A stretch of DNA of 64,000 nt from Aestuariibaculum lutulentum. Its GTDB lineage: Bacteria > Bacteroidota > Bacteroidia > Flavobacteriales > Flavobacteriaceae. The DNA is taken from positions 1,879,501 to 1,943,500 of the forward strand of contig NZ_CP136709.1 of assembly GCF_032926325.1 (NCBI RefSeq), read 5' to 3'. A program made the translations under genes and the position numbers. Within the stretch, counting starts at the first letter, position 1; the number at the start of each line of letters is the position of its first letter. The notes under the pieces are model-generated. The model worked only from the letters and a program-made list of their open reading frames with translations. It did not search any database and was not told where the DNA came from. This document shows, in pieces, positions 35,521 to 44,474 of this stretch.

Positions 35521-36909
35521 TTAGTTGTCTGTGCTGAAAACTTCAAAAGATTTAATTTCCGGATTTCCTTTAGATTCGGTAATTTTTAAACGCACTTGTG
35601 AAACATTTAGCTCATCAAACTTATGGATAAATTTATGCCCAATACAAGAGCCTTCAAAAATAGTTTTCCAGCCTTCCTTAGTTTTTCCTTCCAAAACAAA
35701 AGCTCTCACACGTTCTCCAATGGCAATGTTTTCGGTCAAGACAATTTGATTAATGTTTTGAGTTTTTGAAAGCTTTATAATTAGTTTAGATTTGTTCCCA
35801 GATGTTGTTCCAACCGGGGTTGAAAACTTACGATTGATTTCATCTCCAAATTCCTTTAGACGTTTTACATCAGGCTCAGGAATTAGTCCGTTCGGGTCTG
35901 GGGTAATGCCTAAAATAAGAGAGCTGTTGTGTCCAACCGAGTTGTAATACATGTCTATTAGGTGTTCTAAAGGGAAAATGTGTTCTTCGTCATTCGGTTC
36001 CCAAAACCATTCATGGCGCCCGTTATAACCTCTAAGCGGGGCATCGCTCATGGCTGGCATGTAATATTTGCCATCAGGATCTCCTGTCTTTAATAACTCG
36101 AAATTGTTTTTAAAAATGACCTTTTGATTGGTAGAATGCGAGTAAGGAAATGGGTAAGTGCCCCAACTAGGATAAGGTACTTTTCCAGATTCGCTACCTC
36201 CCCAACGAATATCTGCACGTTGTGTGTTGTGATAAAAAATAATATTTTTTTGATGTTTTTCAGCAATAGGTAAAATGTCGGCTCCACCTTGTTCGGGACC
36301 ATGAGCACCACCATCAAACCAAACCATAGCCAAATCGCCATATCGAGACATCAGTTCGTCTACCATACCTTCACACATACGGTTGTAATGTTTTTGACGA
36401 TTCTCGGCGAATTCGCCTGTCCCCTGAACTTTAAAATCATGAATGCCATAGAACGAATTCCAGCGAATACCAATATAAATACCTGGTTTTACGCCGTATT
36501 TTCTACAAGATTCAACAAAATCTTTTACAATATCGCCTTTTCCATCTTTCCATTTTACAGCTTTTAAACAGTATGGATTAACATCACTTTGGTATAAGGC
36601 AAAACCGGTTTCGTGCGTTGCGGTAAGAATCGCTAAATTACAACCAGCATCTTTAACCGATTTAATCCACTGGTCGGTATCAAGTTGTTTAGGGTTAAAA
36701 ATATTGATGTCCTCAACCGGTGTAATTCTGTTGATTTTTTGGTTGTATTGTTTGTTATCGAATACATGGAGATCGTAGTGAAAAACAGCAACCAATTCGG
36801 CATCTTGCCAATCTAATTGAGCTTGTGTTGGAATTGGAACTTCGGTTTGTGCTACCAGCACTTGTATTGAAAGAAATAAAAGTAGTAAAGTATATTTTAT
36901 AAGGTTCAT
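35521..36909 (-). CDS. Alpha-L-fucosidase, GH29
   Basis: The 462-residue product has a signal peptide (to about residue 20, IQVLVAQ). The GH29 barrel includes LAILTATHETGFALYQSDVN, the nucleophile Asp in LAMVWFDGGAHGPE, and HNSSLILGITPDPNGLIPE. A short beta-sandwich at about 385-462 (SFEVFSTDN end) may be a carbohydrate-binding module. It is a divergent GH29 member, probably subfamily B-like; exact linkage specificity is not readable. It lies 70 bp from a second, larger GH29 gene on the same strand. No SusC/SusD pair is adjacent. Confidence 0.85.
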   Translation of the reverse strand: MNLIKYTLLLLFLSIQVLVAQTEVPIPTQAQLDWQDAELVAVFHYDLHVFDNKQYNQKINRITPVEDINIFNPKQLDTDQWIKSVKDAGCNLAILTATHETGFALYQSDVNPYCLKAVKWKDGKGDIVKDFVESCRKYGVKPGIYIGIRWNSFYGIHDFKVQGTGEFAENRQKHYNRMCEGMVDELMSRYGDLAMVWFDGGAHGPEQGGADILPIAEKHQKNIIFYHNTQRADIRWGGSESGKVPYPSWGTYPFPYSHSTNQKVIFKNNFELLKTGDPDGKYYMPAMSDAPLRGYNGRHEWFWEPNDEEHIFPLEHLIDMYYNSVGHNSSLILGITPDPNGLIPEPDVKRLKEFGDEINRKFSTPVGTTSGNKSKLIIKLSKTQNINQIVLTENIAIGERVRAFVLEGKTKEGWKTIFEGSCIGHKFIHKFDELNVSQVRLKITESKGNPEIKSFEVFSTDN

Positions 36910-36979
36910 GTAAAATATTTTAAAAATTAAGGTTGGTTTTGTTTTTAATACGTTTCAATTTTAGATATCCCTGAGTTTT

Positions 36980-38884
36980 TTATTCGTTAATTTCAGAACC
37001 GTAAACTTGTAATTTTTTTAAATGAAGGGCAGCAGTAGAGGAGGACTCTACAGAAATTTTTATGTAGCGTCCTTTAATTCCTGGTAATTCAATACCGGCA
37101 TTAAACTGGGTTACCGGAACTTCCCAATGATAAAAGCTTCCTTTTTTATCTTCAATTTTGTTCCAGTTTTCACCATCTATTGAAGTAAAGACACTAAAAT
37201 TAAGATCGTTGGTTAAATAATGTTTCTGATTAAAAATATCGATACCTTTAACTTGATAATTTTTTCCTAAATCTATAATTGCAAATGCTTCTTTTTCTTC
37301 TTTACTATGAAAAGCAAAAGGGCTGTTAAATAGTTTGTTTGAAAATAATAAATTATGGAAACTAGAATCGTCTTCCTGAGATTGTGAACTTATTGTGAAG
37401 GTCCCATTATCCGAAATAATATTGCCGTATAAAGGGTCTGAAAATAAGGAGTTAGACAAAGCGTCTCCAGACATTTCGGTAATTGTTTCTTTGCATGTAA
37501 GCTCGATAATAATGGTTTCTTCGTTTTTGTTCGCTTTTGAAAGATTAAAAACAATTTCCGATTTGTTTTGAGTGAAACTTATTTCTCCACCTGTAAGTAA
37601 TTGGGCTTTTTTTATTTTTGAGGGTATTGCAGGCAGCTTTAATGAATTAAGCGATTTGTCGGTAATGTGTAAATAAATGGTTTTGTCTTCGTGCGTGCTC
37701 CCTCCCCATTTTTGAGGATACCAAGGGCCTCCTTTAGTATTGTAAATAGATTGTCCGTAGGTTTTCATCCATTGGCCAACGTCTTCCAATCGTTCTACCT
37801 CGACATCATCAAATGCACCATTCCATTGTGAACCCCAACTTAAAAGCATATTACCATTTCCGCAGGCAGTAGACGTTATCATTTTTATGATTTTTTCTTT
37901 TGATTTTGGTGGTGTTCCAGAATAAGACCAGGAATGTGTTAGTGTAATGCAACTTTCCCAAGGGCGCTCCTGGTACATGCCAATTTTTTGTTCAGGCGTA
38001 TCAAAATCTCCAGGAATTGAAGCACGATTGTTAATTATAATTCCTGGTTGTAATTTACGTATCATTCTGGTTAATTCTTCAGAATCCCACATATCAGCAG
38101 TAAACATACCACCCCACCAAGAAGCATCAAACCAAAAAATATCCACTTTGCCGTAATTCGTGCATAATTCTTTGACTACATTGAATTGATATGCTTTGTA
38201 TTTATCGTGTGTAGGTCCTGGAAGGACTTTTTCAACACCTGGCTTAGCGTTAAAATAGGGTGCTTCTTTTTGACGGACAACCAACGTTGTGTCTATAGGT
38301 GCGTAATCTGGATGATACCAATCACGTTGCGAATAATAGATTCCAAATTTCATGTTTGCTTCATGACAGGCATCGGCGATTTCTTTTAAATAATCTCTTC
38401 CAAAAGGCGTATTTGTAACCTTGAAATCTGAATATTTTGTATCCCACATATGAAAACCATCATGATGTTTAGCGATGGTTACAATGTATTTCATGCCTGC
38501 ATCTTTGGCAATCTTAACCCACTTTTTGGCGTCGAAATTTTCAAATTTAAAGTGTTCAGGATAGGTAACCCAAACGGAGTCTGCAATAGGACCATGACCG
38601 CCATCAGGCGCTTTTCTTGTGTAGCACATACCCCAACTAAGGTCTTTTTTAATATAAGTTGAAAGGCCAAAATGAATAAACATGCCGTATCGAGCATCAT
38701 TGAACCATTGCATGTCTTTTTCAGAAGCAAAATTACTGGAATCCCATTCTGCTTCGCTAAATAATTGTATATGGTTCCATCTGGCGTTTTTATCCGTTTT
38801 ATTACCACGTACAGACCATTGTGCGTTGATTGAATGGAAAGAACAAATTAAAAGGAAGAAAAGGGCGGTAAGTTGTTTTGTCAT
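36980..38884 (-). CDS. Alpha-L-fucosidase, GH29, with C-terminal F5/8 type C domain
   Basis: From ATG 38884 the 634-residue product starts with a signal peptide (MTKQLTALFFLLICSFHSIN). GH29 features are RYGMFIHFGLSTY, YIVTIAKHHDGFHMWDTKYS, the nucleophile Asp in DIFWFDASWWGG and HSWSYSGTPPKS. The last 130 residues are a discoidin/CBM32-like domain (AIIDLGKNYQVKGIDIFNQ, GRYIKISVESS). The frame continues upstream to ATG 38995 and there encodes a second complete signal-like peptide (MKSNFILFLIAIFYSFNLSA), so two signal sequences are in tandem. The true start is uncertain; I prefer 38884 because it gives one ordinary signal. Confidence 0.88.
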   Translation of the reverse strand: MTKQLTALFFLLICSFHSINAQWSVRGNKTDKNARWNHIQLFSEAEWDSSNFASEKDMQWFNDARYGMFIHFGLSTYIKKDLSWGMCYTRKAPDGGHGPIADSVWVTYPEHFKFENFDAKKWVKIAKDAGMKYIVTIAKHHDGFHMWDTKYSDFKVTNTPFGRDYLKEIADACHEANMKFGIYYSQRDWYHPDYAPIDTTLVVRQKEAPYFNAKPGVEKVLPGPTHDKYKAYQFNVVKELCTNYGKVDIFWFDASWWGGMFTADMWDSEELTRMIRKLQPGIIINNRASIPGDFDTPEQKIGMYQERPWESCITLTHSWSYSGTPPKSKEKIIKMITSTACGNGNMLLSWGSQWNGAFDDVEVERLEDVGQWMKTYGQSIYNTKGGPWYPQKWGGSTHEDKTIYLHITDKSLNSLKLPAIPSKIKKAQLLTGGEISFTQNKSEIVFNLSKANKNEETIIIELTCKETITEMSGDALSNSLFSDPLYGNIISDNGTFTISSQSQEDDSSFHNLLFSNKLFNSPFAFHSKEEKEAFAIIDLGKNYQVKGIDIFNQKHYLTNDLNFSVFTSIDGENWNKIEDKKGSFYHWEVPVTQFNAGIELPGIKGRYIKISVESSSTAALHLKKLQVYGSEINE

Positions 38885-39036
38885 ATTTTTTTGAGCTAGA
38901 TAAGGGGAGTTTGTTCTATTAATAATTTGATTTTGAGCCGATAAATTAAATGAATAAAAAATAGCAATTAGAAAGAGTATAAAGTTGCTTTTCACGTAGT
39001 ATTTAATTAAATTTTTTGGAGTTAGTTGTTTCTAAA

Positions 39037-39044
39037 CAAATATA
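39037..39044 (-). promoter_or_regulatory. Candidate fucosidase promoter (TATATTTG)
   Basis: The minus-strand TATATTTG fits TAnnTTTG and lies 42 bp upstream of the longer reading frame's ATG at 38995. No -33 match is at the right distance. Confidence 0.35.
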
Positions 39045-39239
39045 TAAATAAAGCAATATGTGAGATTGAGTATTTATTTTTTGCGTTTACTCAAGATTTT
39101 AGTGAAGTAGCTAATAGGATTCTTTGTTGAATTCTTAATGAAATTGCTTTATGTTGAGTTATTTATGTGCAAAATAAAGTAAAATTGAATATATTATTAA
39201 TTTTTGTGAAAATTACATGCTTTTTAAGAAATGTAATAA

Positions 39240-39267
39240 TTTGGATTAAAAATTTTATGTAATATTG
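39240..39267 (+). promoter_or_regulatory. Candidate promoter of the arginine/proline operon
   Basis: TTTG at 39240-39243 and TAATATTG at 39260-39267 (one mismatch to TAnnTTTG) are 16 nt apart. They would start the transcript near 39274, about 45 nt before the leader peptide. Confidence 0.4.
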
Positions 39268-39318
39268 CATCATCTAGTTAACGAAAGGGGCTAACGCCGA
39301 CGATTTAGAGTTACTATT

Positions 39319-39426
39319 ATGAAAACGACAAATTATATTTTTACATTTTTAAATGTTCAGTCTTTGAACATAAGTTTTAACGCATTTATTCCTGCACGTC
39401 GTTTTCGCCGTCCCTTGAGGGTTTAA
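39319..39426 (+). CDS. Arginine operon leader peptide (35 codons, C-terminal Arg cluster)
   Basis: ATG at 39319 opens a 35-residue frame (MKTTNYIFTFLNVQ...) ending in ARRFRRPLRV before TAA. Five of the last nine residues are Arg (CGT, CGT, CGC, CGT, AGG). The frame sits in the leader of the arginine biosynthesis operon, the classic position for translation-sensing control. The start region GAAAACGAC (39321-39329) is exactly complementary to GTCGTTTTC (39398-39406) over the Arg codons. No simple terminator follows, so the mechanism differs from the ilv leader or is not obvious. Confidence 0.75.
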   Translation: MKTTNYIFTFLNVQSLNISFNAFIPARRFRRPLRV

Positions 39427-39469
39427 TAATTTATTTCGAGGTAGGTGTGCCCTGCTTCTTCAACAAAAA

Positions 39470-39559
39470 AGAATCCATTTAACTTTACCTAAATTTAACT
39501 CACTTGCAGTGTGTTATGTTGTGTTTTTAGGTTTATTCTAGTAATTTTATTCGGATTCT
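39470..39559 (+). promoter_or_regulatory. Nested RNA stems between the arg leader peptide and the operon
   Basis: AGAATCC (39470-39476) pairs with GGATTCT (39553-39559), enclosing ACCTAAA (39487-39493) with TTTAGGT (39526-39532) and an inner ACtCACT/AGTGtGT hairpin near 39499-39513. The stems are co-linear and nested, as in a folded leader. The remaining bases to 39617 are AT-rich without a gene. Confidence 0.4.
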
Positions 39560-39617
39560 AAAGACAAGCAACAAATATTTATTATCATAACATTTTATTT
39601 ATAACCTAGATTGGTTT

Positions 39618-40244
39618 ATGAAAAACATTGAGGTATTAATTGCCAATAAATCACATGCTAAATACGCAGAAATTATCTGCGAAACCATTGCTGAATCAGC
39701 CGCTGTAAGAGGGACAGGTATTGCCAGACGTACTCCAGAATATATCACAAAAAAATTGGAAAATGGAAATGCGGTTATAGCCTTGGAAGGCGAAAAGTTT
39801 GCAGGGTTTTGTTATATAGAACTTTGGGGACATGGTAAGTTTGTGGCCAACTCAGGATTAATTGTACATCCTGATTACAGAAATGTGGGTTTGGCAAAAA
39901 AGATAAAACACAAAATTTTTAAGCATTCAAGAACTAAATTTCCTGATGCTAAAGTTTTTAGTATAACAACCGGTTTAGCCGTTATGAAAATGAACAGTGA
40001 TTTAGGTTATAAACCTGTGCCATTTTCTGAGTTAACCGACGATTCAACATTTTGGGATGGTTGTCAGACTTGTAGAAATTACGATGTTTTAACAAGAACC
40101 AACCGAAAAATGTGTTTGTGTACAGGGATGCTTTACGACCCTAAATCAAAATTAGAAAAACAGAAAAAAGTGAAAGAAAAGGTTTTCAACAGATTAAAAC
40201 ATATCAAGGAAACCATGTTCTTAAAAAAAAAAGACCAAAAGTAA
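39618..40244 (+). CDS. GNAT family N-acetyltransferase, candidate N-acylglutamate synthase
   Basis: The 208-residue product has the GNAT acyl-CoA loop as HPDYRNVGLAKKIK at about 84-97 and a GFCYIELWGHGKFVANSGLI core. It is the first gene of the arginine operon, 8 bp before argG, and no other ArgA/ArgJ candidate is in the operon. It is therefore the likely enzyme for N-acylation of glutamate (inference from context). A C-terminal C-x2-C-x13-C-x-C set (Cys149, 152, 166, 168) could bind zinc. The tail is very Lys-rich. Acetyl versus succinyl donor is undecided. Confidence 0.8.
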   Translation: MKNIEVLIANKSHAKYAEIICETIAESAAVRGTGIARRTPEYITKKLENGNAVIALEGEKFAGFCYIELWGHGKFVANSGLIVHPDYRNVGLAKKIKHKIFKHSRTKFPDAKVFSITTGLAVMKMNSDLGYKPVPFSELTDDSTFWDGCQTCRNYDVLTRTNRKMCLCTGMLYDPKSKLEKQKKVKEKVFNRLKHIKETMFLKKKDQK

Positions 40245-40252
40245 TATAGCAG

Positions 40253-41431
40253 ATGAAAAAATTAGTAATTGCCTATAGTGGCGGGTTAGATACTTCGTAT
40301 TGTGCAGTAAGCTTATCAAAAGAATTTGAAGTGCATGCGGTAAGTGTAAACACCGGTGGATTTACCAAAGCCGAGATTGATAGAATTGAAGCAAATGCCT
40401 ATAAAATGGGTGTAACAACCTATAAGAATATAGATGCAGTAGCAACGTTTTATCAAAAAGTAGTAAAGTACTTAGTTTTTGGAAACGTATTAAAAAACAA
40501 TACATATCCGTTATCTGTAAGTGCAGAACGTATTATTCAGGCTATTGAGATTATTGAGTACGCAAAGAGTATTGATGCCGAGTATATTGCTCACGGTAGT
40601 ACGGGTGCTGGTAACGATCAGGTGCGTTTCGATATGATTTTCCAAACTTTGGCACCAGATATTGAAATTATCACGCCAATTAGAGATAAAAAATTAACAA
40701 GACAGGAAGAAATCGACTATTTAAAAGCCAATGGTATAGATATGTCATGGGAAAAAGCAAAATATTCGATTAACAAAGGACTTTGGGGAACCAGTGTTGG
40801 AGGATCTGAAACTTTAACTTCTGAAAAACCTTTACCAAGTGAAGCTTACCCATCTCAGTTAAAACATTCTGAAGAAGAAAAAGTGAAATTAACCTTCGAA
40901 AAAGGAGAGTTGGTAGCTGTTAATGGTATTGAAAACGATCCTGAAATCAATATTGAGACTCTAAACAATTTAGCTTCGGCGTATGCCATTGGAAGAGATA
41001 TTCACGTGGGTGATACTATTGTTGGTATTAAAGGTCGTGTTGGTTTTGAAGCTGCTGCAGCATTAATCACTATTAAAGCGCATCACTTATTAGAAAAGCA
41101 CACGCTTACTAAATGGCAGTTACAACACAAGGAATATATTGCAAGTTTCTACGGCATGCATTTACACGAAGGCTTGTACTTAGATCCGGTAATGCGAGAT
41201 ATGGAAGCCTTTTTACAAAGCAGCCAGGATAAAGTGAGTGGCGATGTTACTGTAACATTAAAACCTTACCACTTTACGTTAGATGGTATTTCATCAGAGC
41301 ATGATTTAATGAGTGCGAAGTTTGGTAGCTACGGCGAGGAGAATAAAGGCTGGACGGCAGATGAAGCTAAAGGATTTATTAAAATCTTCGGAAACCAGAA
41401 CAAGATTTATCAACAGGTAAATTCAAATTAA
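40253..41431 (+). CDS. argG: Argininosuccinate synthase
   Basis: The 392-residue product has the N-type ATP pyrophosphatase motif YSGGLDTSYCAVSLS, AHGSTGAGNDQVRFD and the substrate loop YSINKGLWGTSVGGSETLTS. It joins citrulline and aspartate at the cost of ATP to AMP and PPi. It is slightly shorter and more divergent than the E. coli form, as is usual in Bacteroidetes (recollection). It follows the GNAT gene by 8 bp and precedes argC by 94 bp, a gap that contains a repeat-like palindromic sequence. Confidence 0.96.
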   Translation: MKKLVIAYSGGLDTSYCAVSLSKEFEVHAVSVNTGGFTKAEIDRIEANAYKMGVTTYKNIDAVATFYQKVVKYLVFGNVLKNNTYPLSVSAERIIQAIEIIEYAKSIDAEYIAHGSTGAGNDQVRFDMIFQTLAPDIEIITPIRDKKLTRQEEIDYLKANGIDMSWEKAKYSINKGLWGTSVGGSETLTSEKPLPSEAYPSQLKHSEEEKVKLTFEKGELVAVNGIENDPEINIETLNNLASAYAIGRDIHVGDTIVGIKGRVGFEAAAALITIKAHHLLEKHTLTKWQLQHKEYIASFYGMHLHEGLYLDPVMRDMEAFLQSSQDKVSGDVTVTLKPYHFTLDGISSEHDLMSAKFGSYGEENKGWTADEAKGFIKIFGNQNKIYQQVNSN

Positions 41432-41447
41432 AATAGAAATAAAGCTT

Positions 41448-41484
41448 GTCATCCTGAATTGTCGCACTGAGCGGAGTCGAAGTG
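41448..41484 (+). repeat. REP-like sequence in the argG-argC gap
   Basis: GTCATCCTGAATT (41448-41460) is followed by CACTGAGCGGAGTCGAAGTG (41465-41484), whose ends CACTGA and TC(GA)AGTG pair. The CTGAGCGGAGTCGAAG core is familiar to me as a widespread intergenic repeat in Flavobacteria genomes. Only one copy is in the window. Confidence 0.55.
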
Positions 41485-41525
41485 TTGTTTCAGTTCCTAA
41501 ATGATGAGTTTGAAAAACAGTAAAA

Positions 41526-42509
41526 ATGAAAAATATTCAAGTTGGAATTATTGGTGGTGCAGGGTATACTGCCGGTGAGTTGGTTAGATTACTAATCAAC
41601 CATCCACAAGCAGAACTTAACTTTGTATACAGTACATCTAACGCAGGAAATAAAATAAGTAAAATTCATCAGGATCTTGTGGGTTCTCTGGATTTGGAGT
41701 TTACCGATACGGTAAATCCGGATGTTGACGTGTTGTTTTTGTGTCTTGGGCATGGTAATTCGGTTAAATTCTTATCGGAAAACAGCTTTTCTCAAAACAC
41801 AAAAATCATCGATTTAGGAAACGATTTCAGATTAGAAGACGATAAAGTTTTTAATGGAAAAACCTTTGTTTACGGGCTGCCTGAATTACAAAGAGAAACT
41901 ATAAAGAACGCGAATTACATTGCAAATCCAGGATGTTTTGCAACCGCTATTCAATTAGGTTTGTTACCATTGGCGAATGCCGGATTGTTAAATGAAGATG
42001 TTCACATTAATGCGGTAACCGGAGCTACAGGAGCAGGAACGTCGCTGTCTGCAACCTCGCATTATGCGTGGCGAGATAATAACTTTTCGTATTATAAACC
42101 GTTTACCCATCAGCATTTAGGAGAGATTAACCAATCGGTGAAACAATTACAGAACGGATTCGATTCAGATATTCTGTTTATGCCAAACCGAGGAAATTTT
42201 TCTAGGGGAATTTTCGCGACGCTTTATACCGATTTTTCAGGATCGGTTGAAGAGGCAAAAGCACTTTATACAGAATTTTATAAGGATGCTGAATTTACGT
42301 TTGTTTCCGATGATGAATTACATTTAAAGCAAGTTGTTAATACTAATAAGTGTTTGATTCATTTGCATAAGCACAACGGAAAATTATTAATTACGAGTAT
42401 TATAGATAATTTATTAAAAGGTGCCTCCGGACAAGCGGTTCAGAATATGAATTTAATGTTCGGACTTGAAGAAACCACTGGGTTGAACTTGAAAGCGACT
42501 TATTTCTAA
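41526..42509 (+). CDS. argC: N-acetyl-gamma-glutamyl-phosphate reductase
   Basis: The 327-residue product has the NADP motif GGAGYTAGELVRLL, the catalytic Cys in YIANPGCFATAIQLGLLPL, and HQHLGEINQSVKQ near the active-site His. It reduces N-acyl-glutamyl phosphate to the semialdehyde. Whether the acyl group is acetyl or succinyl in this organism is open (see argF'). It is followed at 20 bp by proC. Confidence 0.95.
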   Translation: MKNIQVGIIGGAGYTAGELVRLLINHPQAELNFVYSTSNAGNKISKIHQDLVGSLDLEFTDTVNPDVDVLFLCLGHGNSVKFLSENSFSQNTKIIDLGNDFRLEDDKVFNGKTFVYGLPELQRETIKNANYIANPGCFATAIQLGLLPLANAGLLNEDVHINAVTGATGAGTSLSATSHYAWRDNNFSYYKPFTHQHLGEINQSVKQLQNGFDSDILFMPNRGNFSRGIFATLYTDFSGSVEEAKALYTEFYKDAEFTFVSDDELHLKQVVNTNKCLIHLHKHNGKLLITSIIDNLLKGASGQAVQNMNLMFGLEETTGLNLKATYF

Positions 42510-42529
42510 TAAAAAGAACTAACCAACAC

Positions 42530-43321
42530 ATGAAAATAGCAGTAATAGGAATCGGTAATTTAGGAAGTTCGATTGCAAACGGACTTATTAAAAACAACAC
42601 CTTTTCATTGTATTTAAGTAGCCGAAAGGCGAGTAGCTTAGAGGTGTTTAAAGGCGTTGAAAACGTTGAAACGACTAACAACAATTCGTGGGCTGTAGAG
42701 CAGTCAGATATTGTTATTTTCGCTTTACAACCCAAACATATAGATAAGGTTCTGGAAGAAGTTTCAGGGAAGATTACCCAAAACCATATTGTTATTTCTG
42801 TGGCTGCCGGAGTTGAAATCCCAAGGATTGAAAGTATTATTGGAAGCGATAAAAATATCATGCGTGTCATGCCTAATACAGCGATTTCTATTGGTAAATC
42901 GATGACGTGTATTTCGGCAAACGATAAGGCTCAGGATAAAGTGAGTTTAGCACAGGATATTTTTAATCAATTAGGGACAACATTGGTGATTCCCGAAGAA
43001 TTAATACAGGCAGCAACCGTTATCTGCGCCAGCGGAATTGCGTTTTGGATGCGCTTGGTTCGTGCTACGACACAAGGGGCTATTCAGTTAGGTTTCGAAG
43101 CCCATGAAGCTCACCAATTAGCAACACAAACATGTTATGGAGCAGCTAGTTTATTAATTGAAAGCGGGAAACACCCAGAACAGGAAATCGATCGGGTAAC
43201 GACGCCAAGTGGTTGTACGATAGAAGGTTTGAATGCTATGGAACATAATGGATTAAGCTCTGCCTTAATTCAGGGGCTTATAGCTTCATTCGAAAAAATT
43301 AATCAAATTAAAAAGAATTAA
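42530..43321 (+). CDS. proC: Pyrroline-5-carboxylate reductase
   Basis: The 263-residue product has the Rossmann motif GIGNLGSSIANGL, FALQPKHIDKVLEEV, the MPNTAISIGKSMT segment and the C-terminal signature VTTPSGCTIEGLNAMEHNGL. It makes proline from pyrroline-5-carboxylate with NAD(P)H. It lies inside the arginine operon between argC and argD, with a 1-bp gap to argD, showing that proline and arginine synthesis are transcribed together. Confidence 0.95.
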   Translation: MKIAVIGIGNLGSSIANGLIKNNTFSLYLSSRKASSLEVFKGVENVETTNNNSWAVEQSDIVIFALQPKHIDKVLEEVSGKITQNHIVISVAAGVEIPRIESIIGSDKNIMRVMPNTAISIGKSMTCISANDKAQDKVSLAQDIFNQLGTTLVIPEELIQAATVICASGIAFWMRLVRATTQGAIQLGFEAHEAHQLATQTCYGAASLLIESGKHPEQEIDRVTTPSGCTIEGLNAMEHNGLSSALIQGLIASFEKINQIKKN

Positions 43322-43322
43322 A

Positions 43323-44462
43323 ATGCCATTATTTGACGTTTATCCATTATATAGTGTAACGCCGGTATCGGCGAAAGGTATTCACGTTTACGACGAAAAT
43401 AATACGGAATATTTAGACCTTTACGGTGGTCATGCCGTAATTTCTATTGGTCATGCGCATCCTAATTATGTGGCTGCGATTACCAATCAGGTGAATGCTT
43501 TAGGATTTTATTCAAATGCTATTCAAAACCCAATCCAGGTGGAATTGGCCGATAAGTTGGAAGCACTTTCTGGTTGTGAAGGTTACAACTTATTTTTGTG
43601 TAATTCAGGTGCCGAAGCCAATGAAAACGCGTTGAAGTTAGCCTCTTTTAAAACAGGAAAGTCCCGAGTGGTGGCGTTTAAAAATGGCTTTCACGGACGT
43701 ACTTCGGCGGCTGTAGCAGCAACTGATAATCCAAGTATTATAGCGCCAATCAATGCCCAGCAAGAGGTAACTATTCTTGAATTAAACGATATTGAAGGTG
43801 TAAAAATCGAGTTGGAAAAAGGTGATGTTTGTGCGGTTATCGTAGAGTTTATTCAGGGTGTTGGAGGATTAGATCAGGCTACTTCCGAATTTTACGAGCA
43901 GGTTGATACGCTTTGTAAAGCGAATAACACCTATTTTATTGCCGATGAGGTACAGTCTGGTTACGGACGTTCCGGGAAATTTTTCGCGTTTCAACATTAT
44001 AATGTGACCCCGGAAGTAATTTCAATTGCTAAAGGTATGGGTAATGGATTTCCTATTGGAGGTATTTTAATTCATCCGGATATTGAAGCAAAATACGGTA
44101 TGTTAGGAACCACTTTTGGTGGTAATCATTTAGCATGTGCAGCTGGTTTGGCGGTTTTAAATACCATTGAAGAAGAACAATTAATCGATAATGTGAATGC
44201 GATGGCTGAGTATTTCGTTTCTGTTGCTAAAACCATTCCCCAGATAAAAAATATAAAAGGACGTGGCTTAATGCTTGGTTTGGAATTCGATTTTGAAGTG
44301 GGCGATTTAAGAAAGAAATTAATTTACGATCATCATATTTTTACTGGTGGTGCTTCAAATAAAAAGTTACTAAGAATTTTACCACCATTAACGATTAAAA
44401 AGGAACATATCGATCAGTTTTTTAAGGCCTTAAAAAAGGAGCTAGAAGCGGTTGAAGTATAA
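43323..44462 (+). CDS. argD: Acylornithine aminotransferase
   Basis: The 379-residue class III PLP aminotransferase has LFLCNSGAEANENALKLA, FKNGFHGRTSAAVAAT, FIADEVQSGYGRSGKFFAF and the PLP Lys in ISIAKGMGNGFPIGGI. It converts N-acylglutamate semialdehyde to N-acylornithine. Such enzymes may also act on ornithine, which would link to proline. It starts 1 bp after proC. The argD-proA gap holds a tetraloop hairpin. Confidence 0.94.
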   Translation: MPLFDVYPLYSVTPVSAKGIHVYDENNTEYLDLYGGHAVISIGHAHPNYVAAITNQVNALGFYSNAIQNPIQVELADKLEALSGCEGYNLFLCNSGAEANENALKLASFKTGKSRVVAFKNGFHGRTSAAVAATDNPSIIAPINAQQEVTILELNDIEGVKIELEKGDVCAVIVEFIQGVGGLDQATSEFYEQVDTLCKANNTYFIADEVQSGYGRSGKFFAFQHYNVTPEVISIAKGMGNGFPIGGILIHPDIEAKYGMLGTTFGGNHLACAAGLAVLNTIEEEQLIDNVNAMAEYFVSVAKTIPQIKNIKGRGLMLGLEFDFEVGDLRKKLIYDHHIFTGGASNKKLLRILPPLTIKKEHIDQFFKALKKELEAVEV

Positions 44463-44474
44463 AAATAACGTGTC

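Noticed and set aside
39001..39318. Possible riboswitch before the arg leader peptide
   Set aside because: I found no core of a known aptamer class; only weak 4-bp pairings (GTTA/TAAC) are present.
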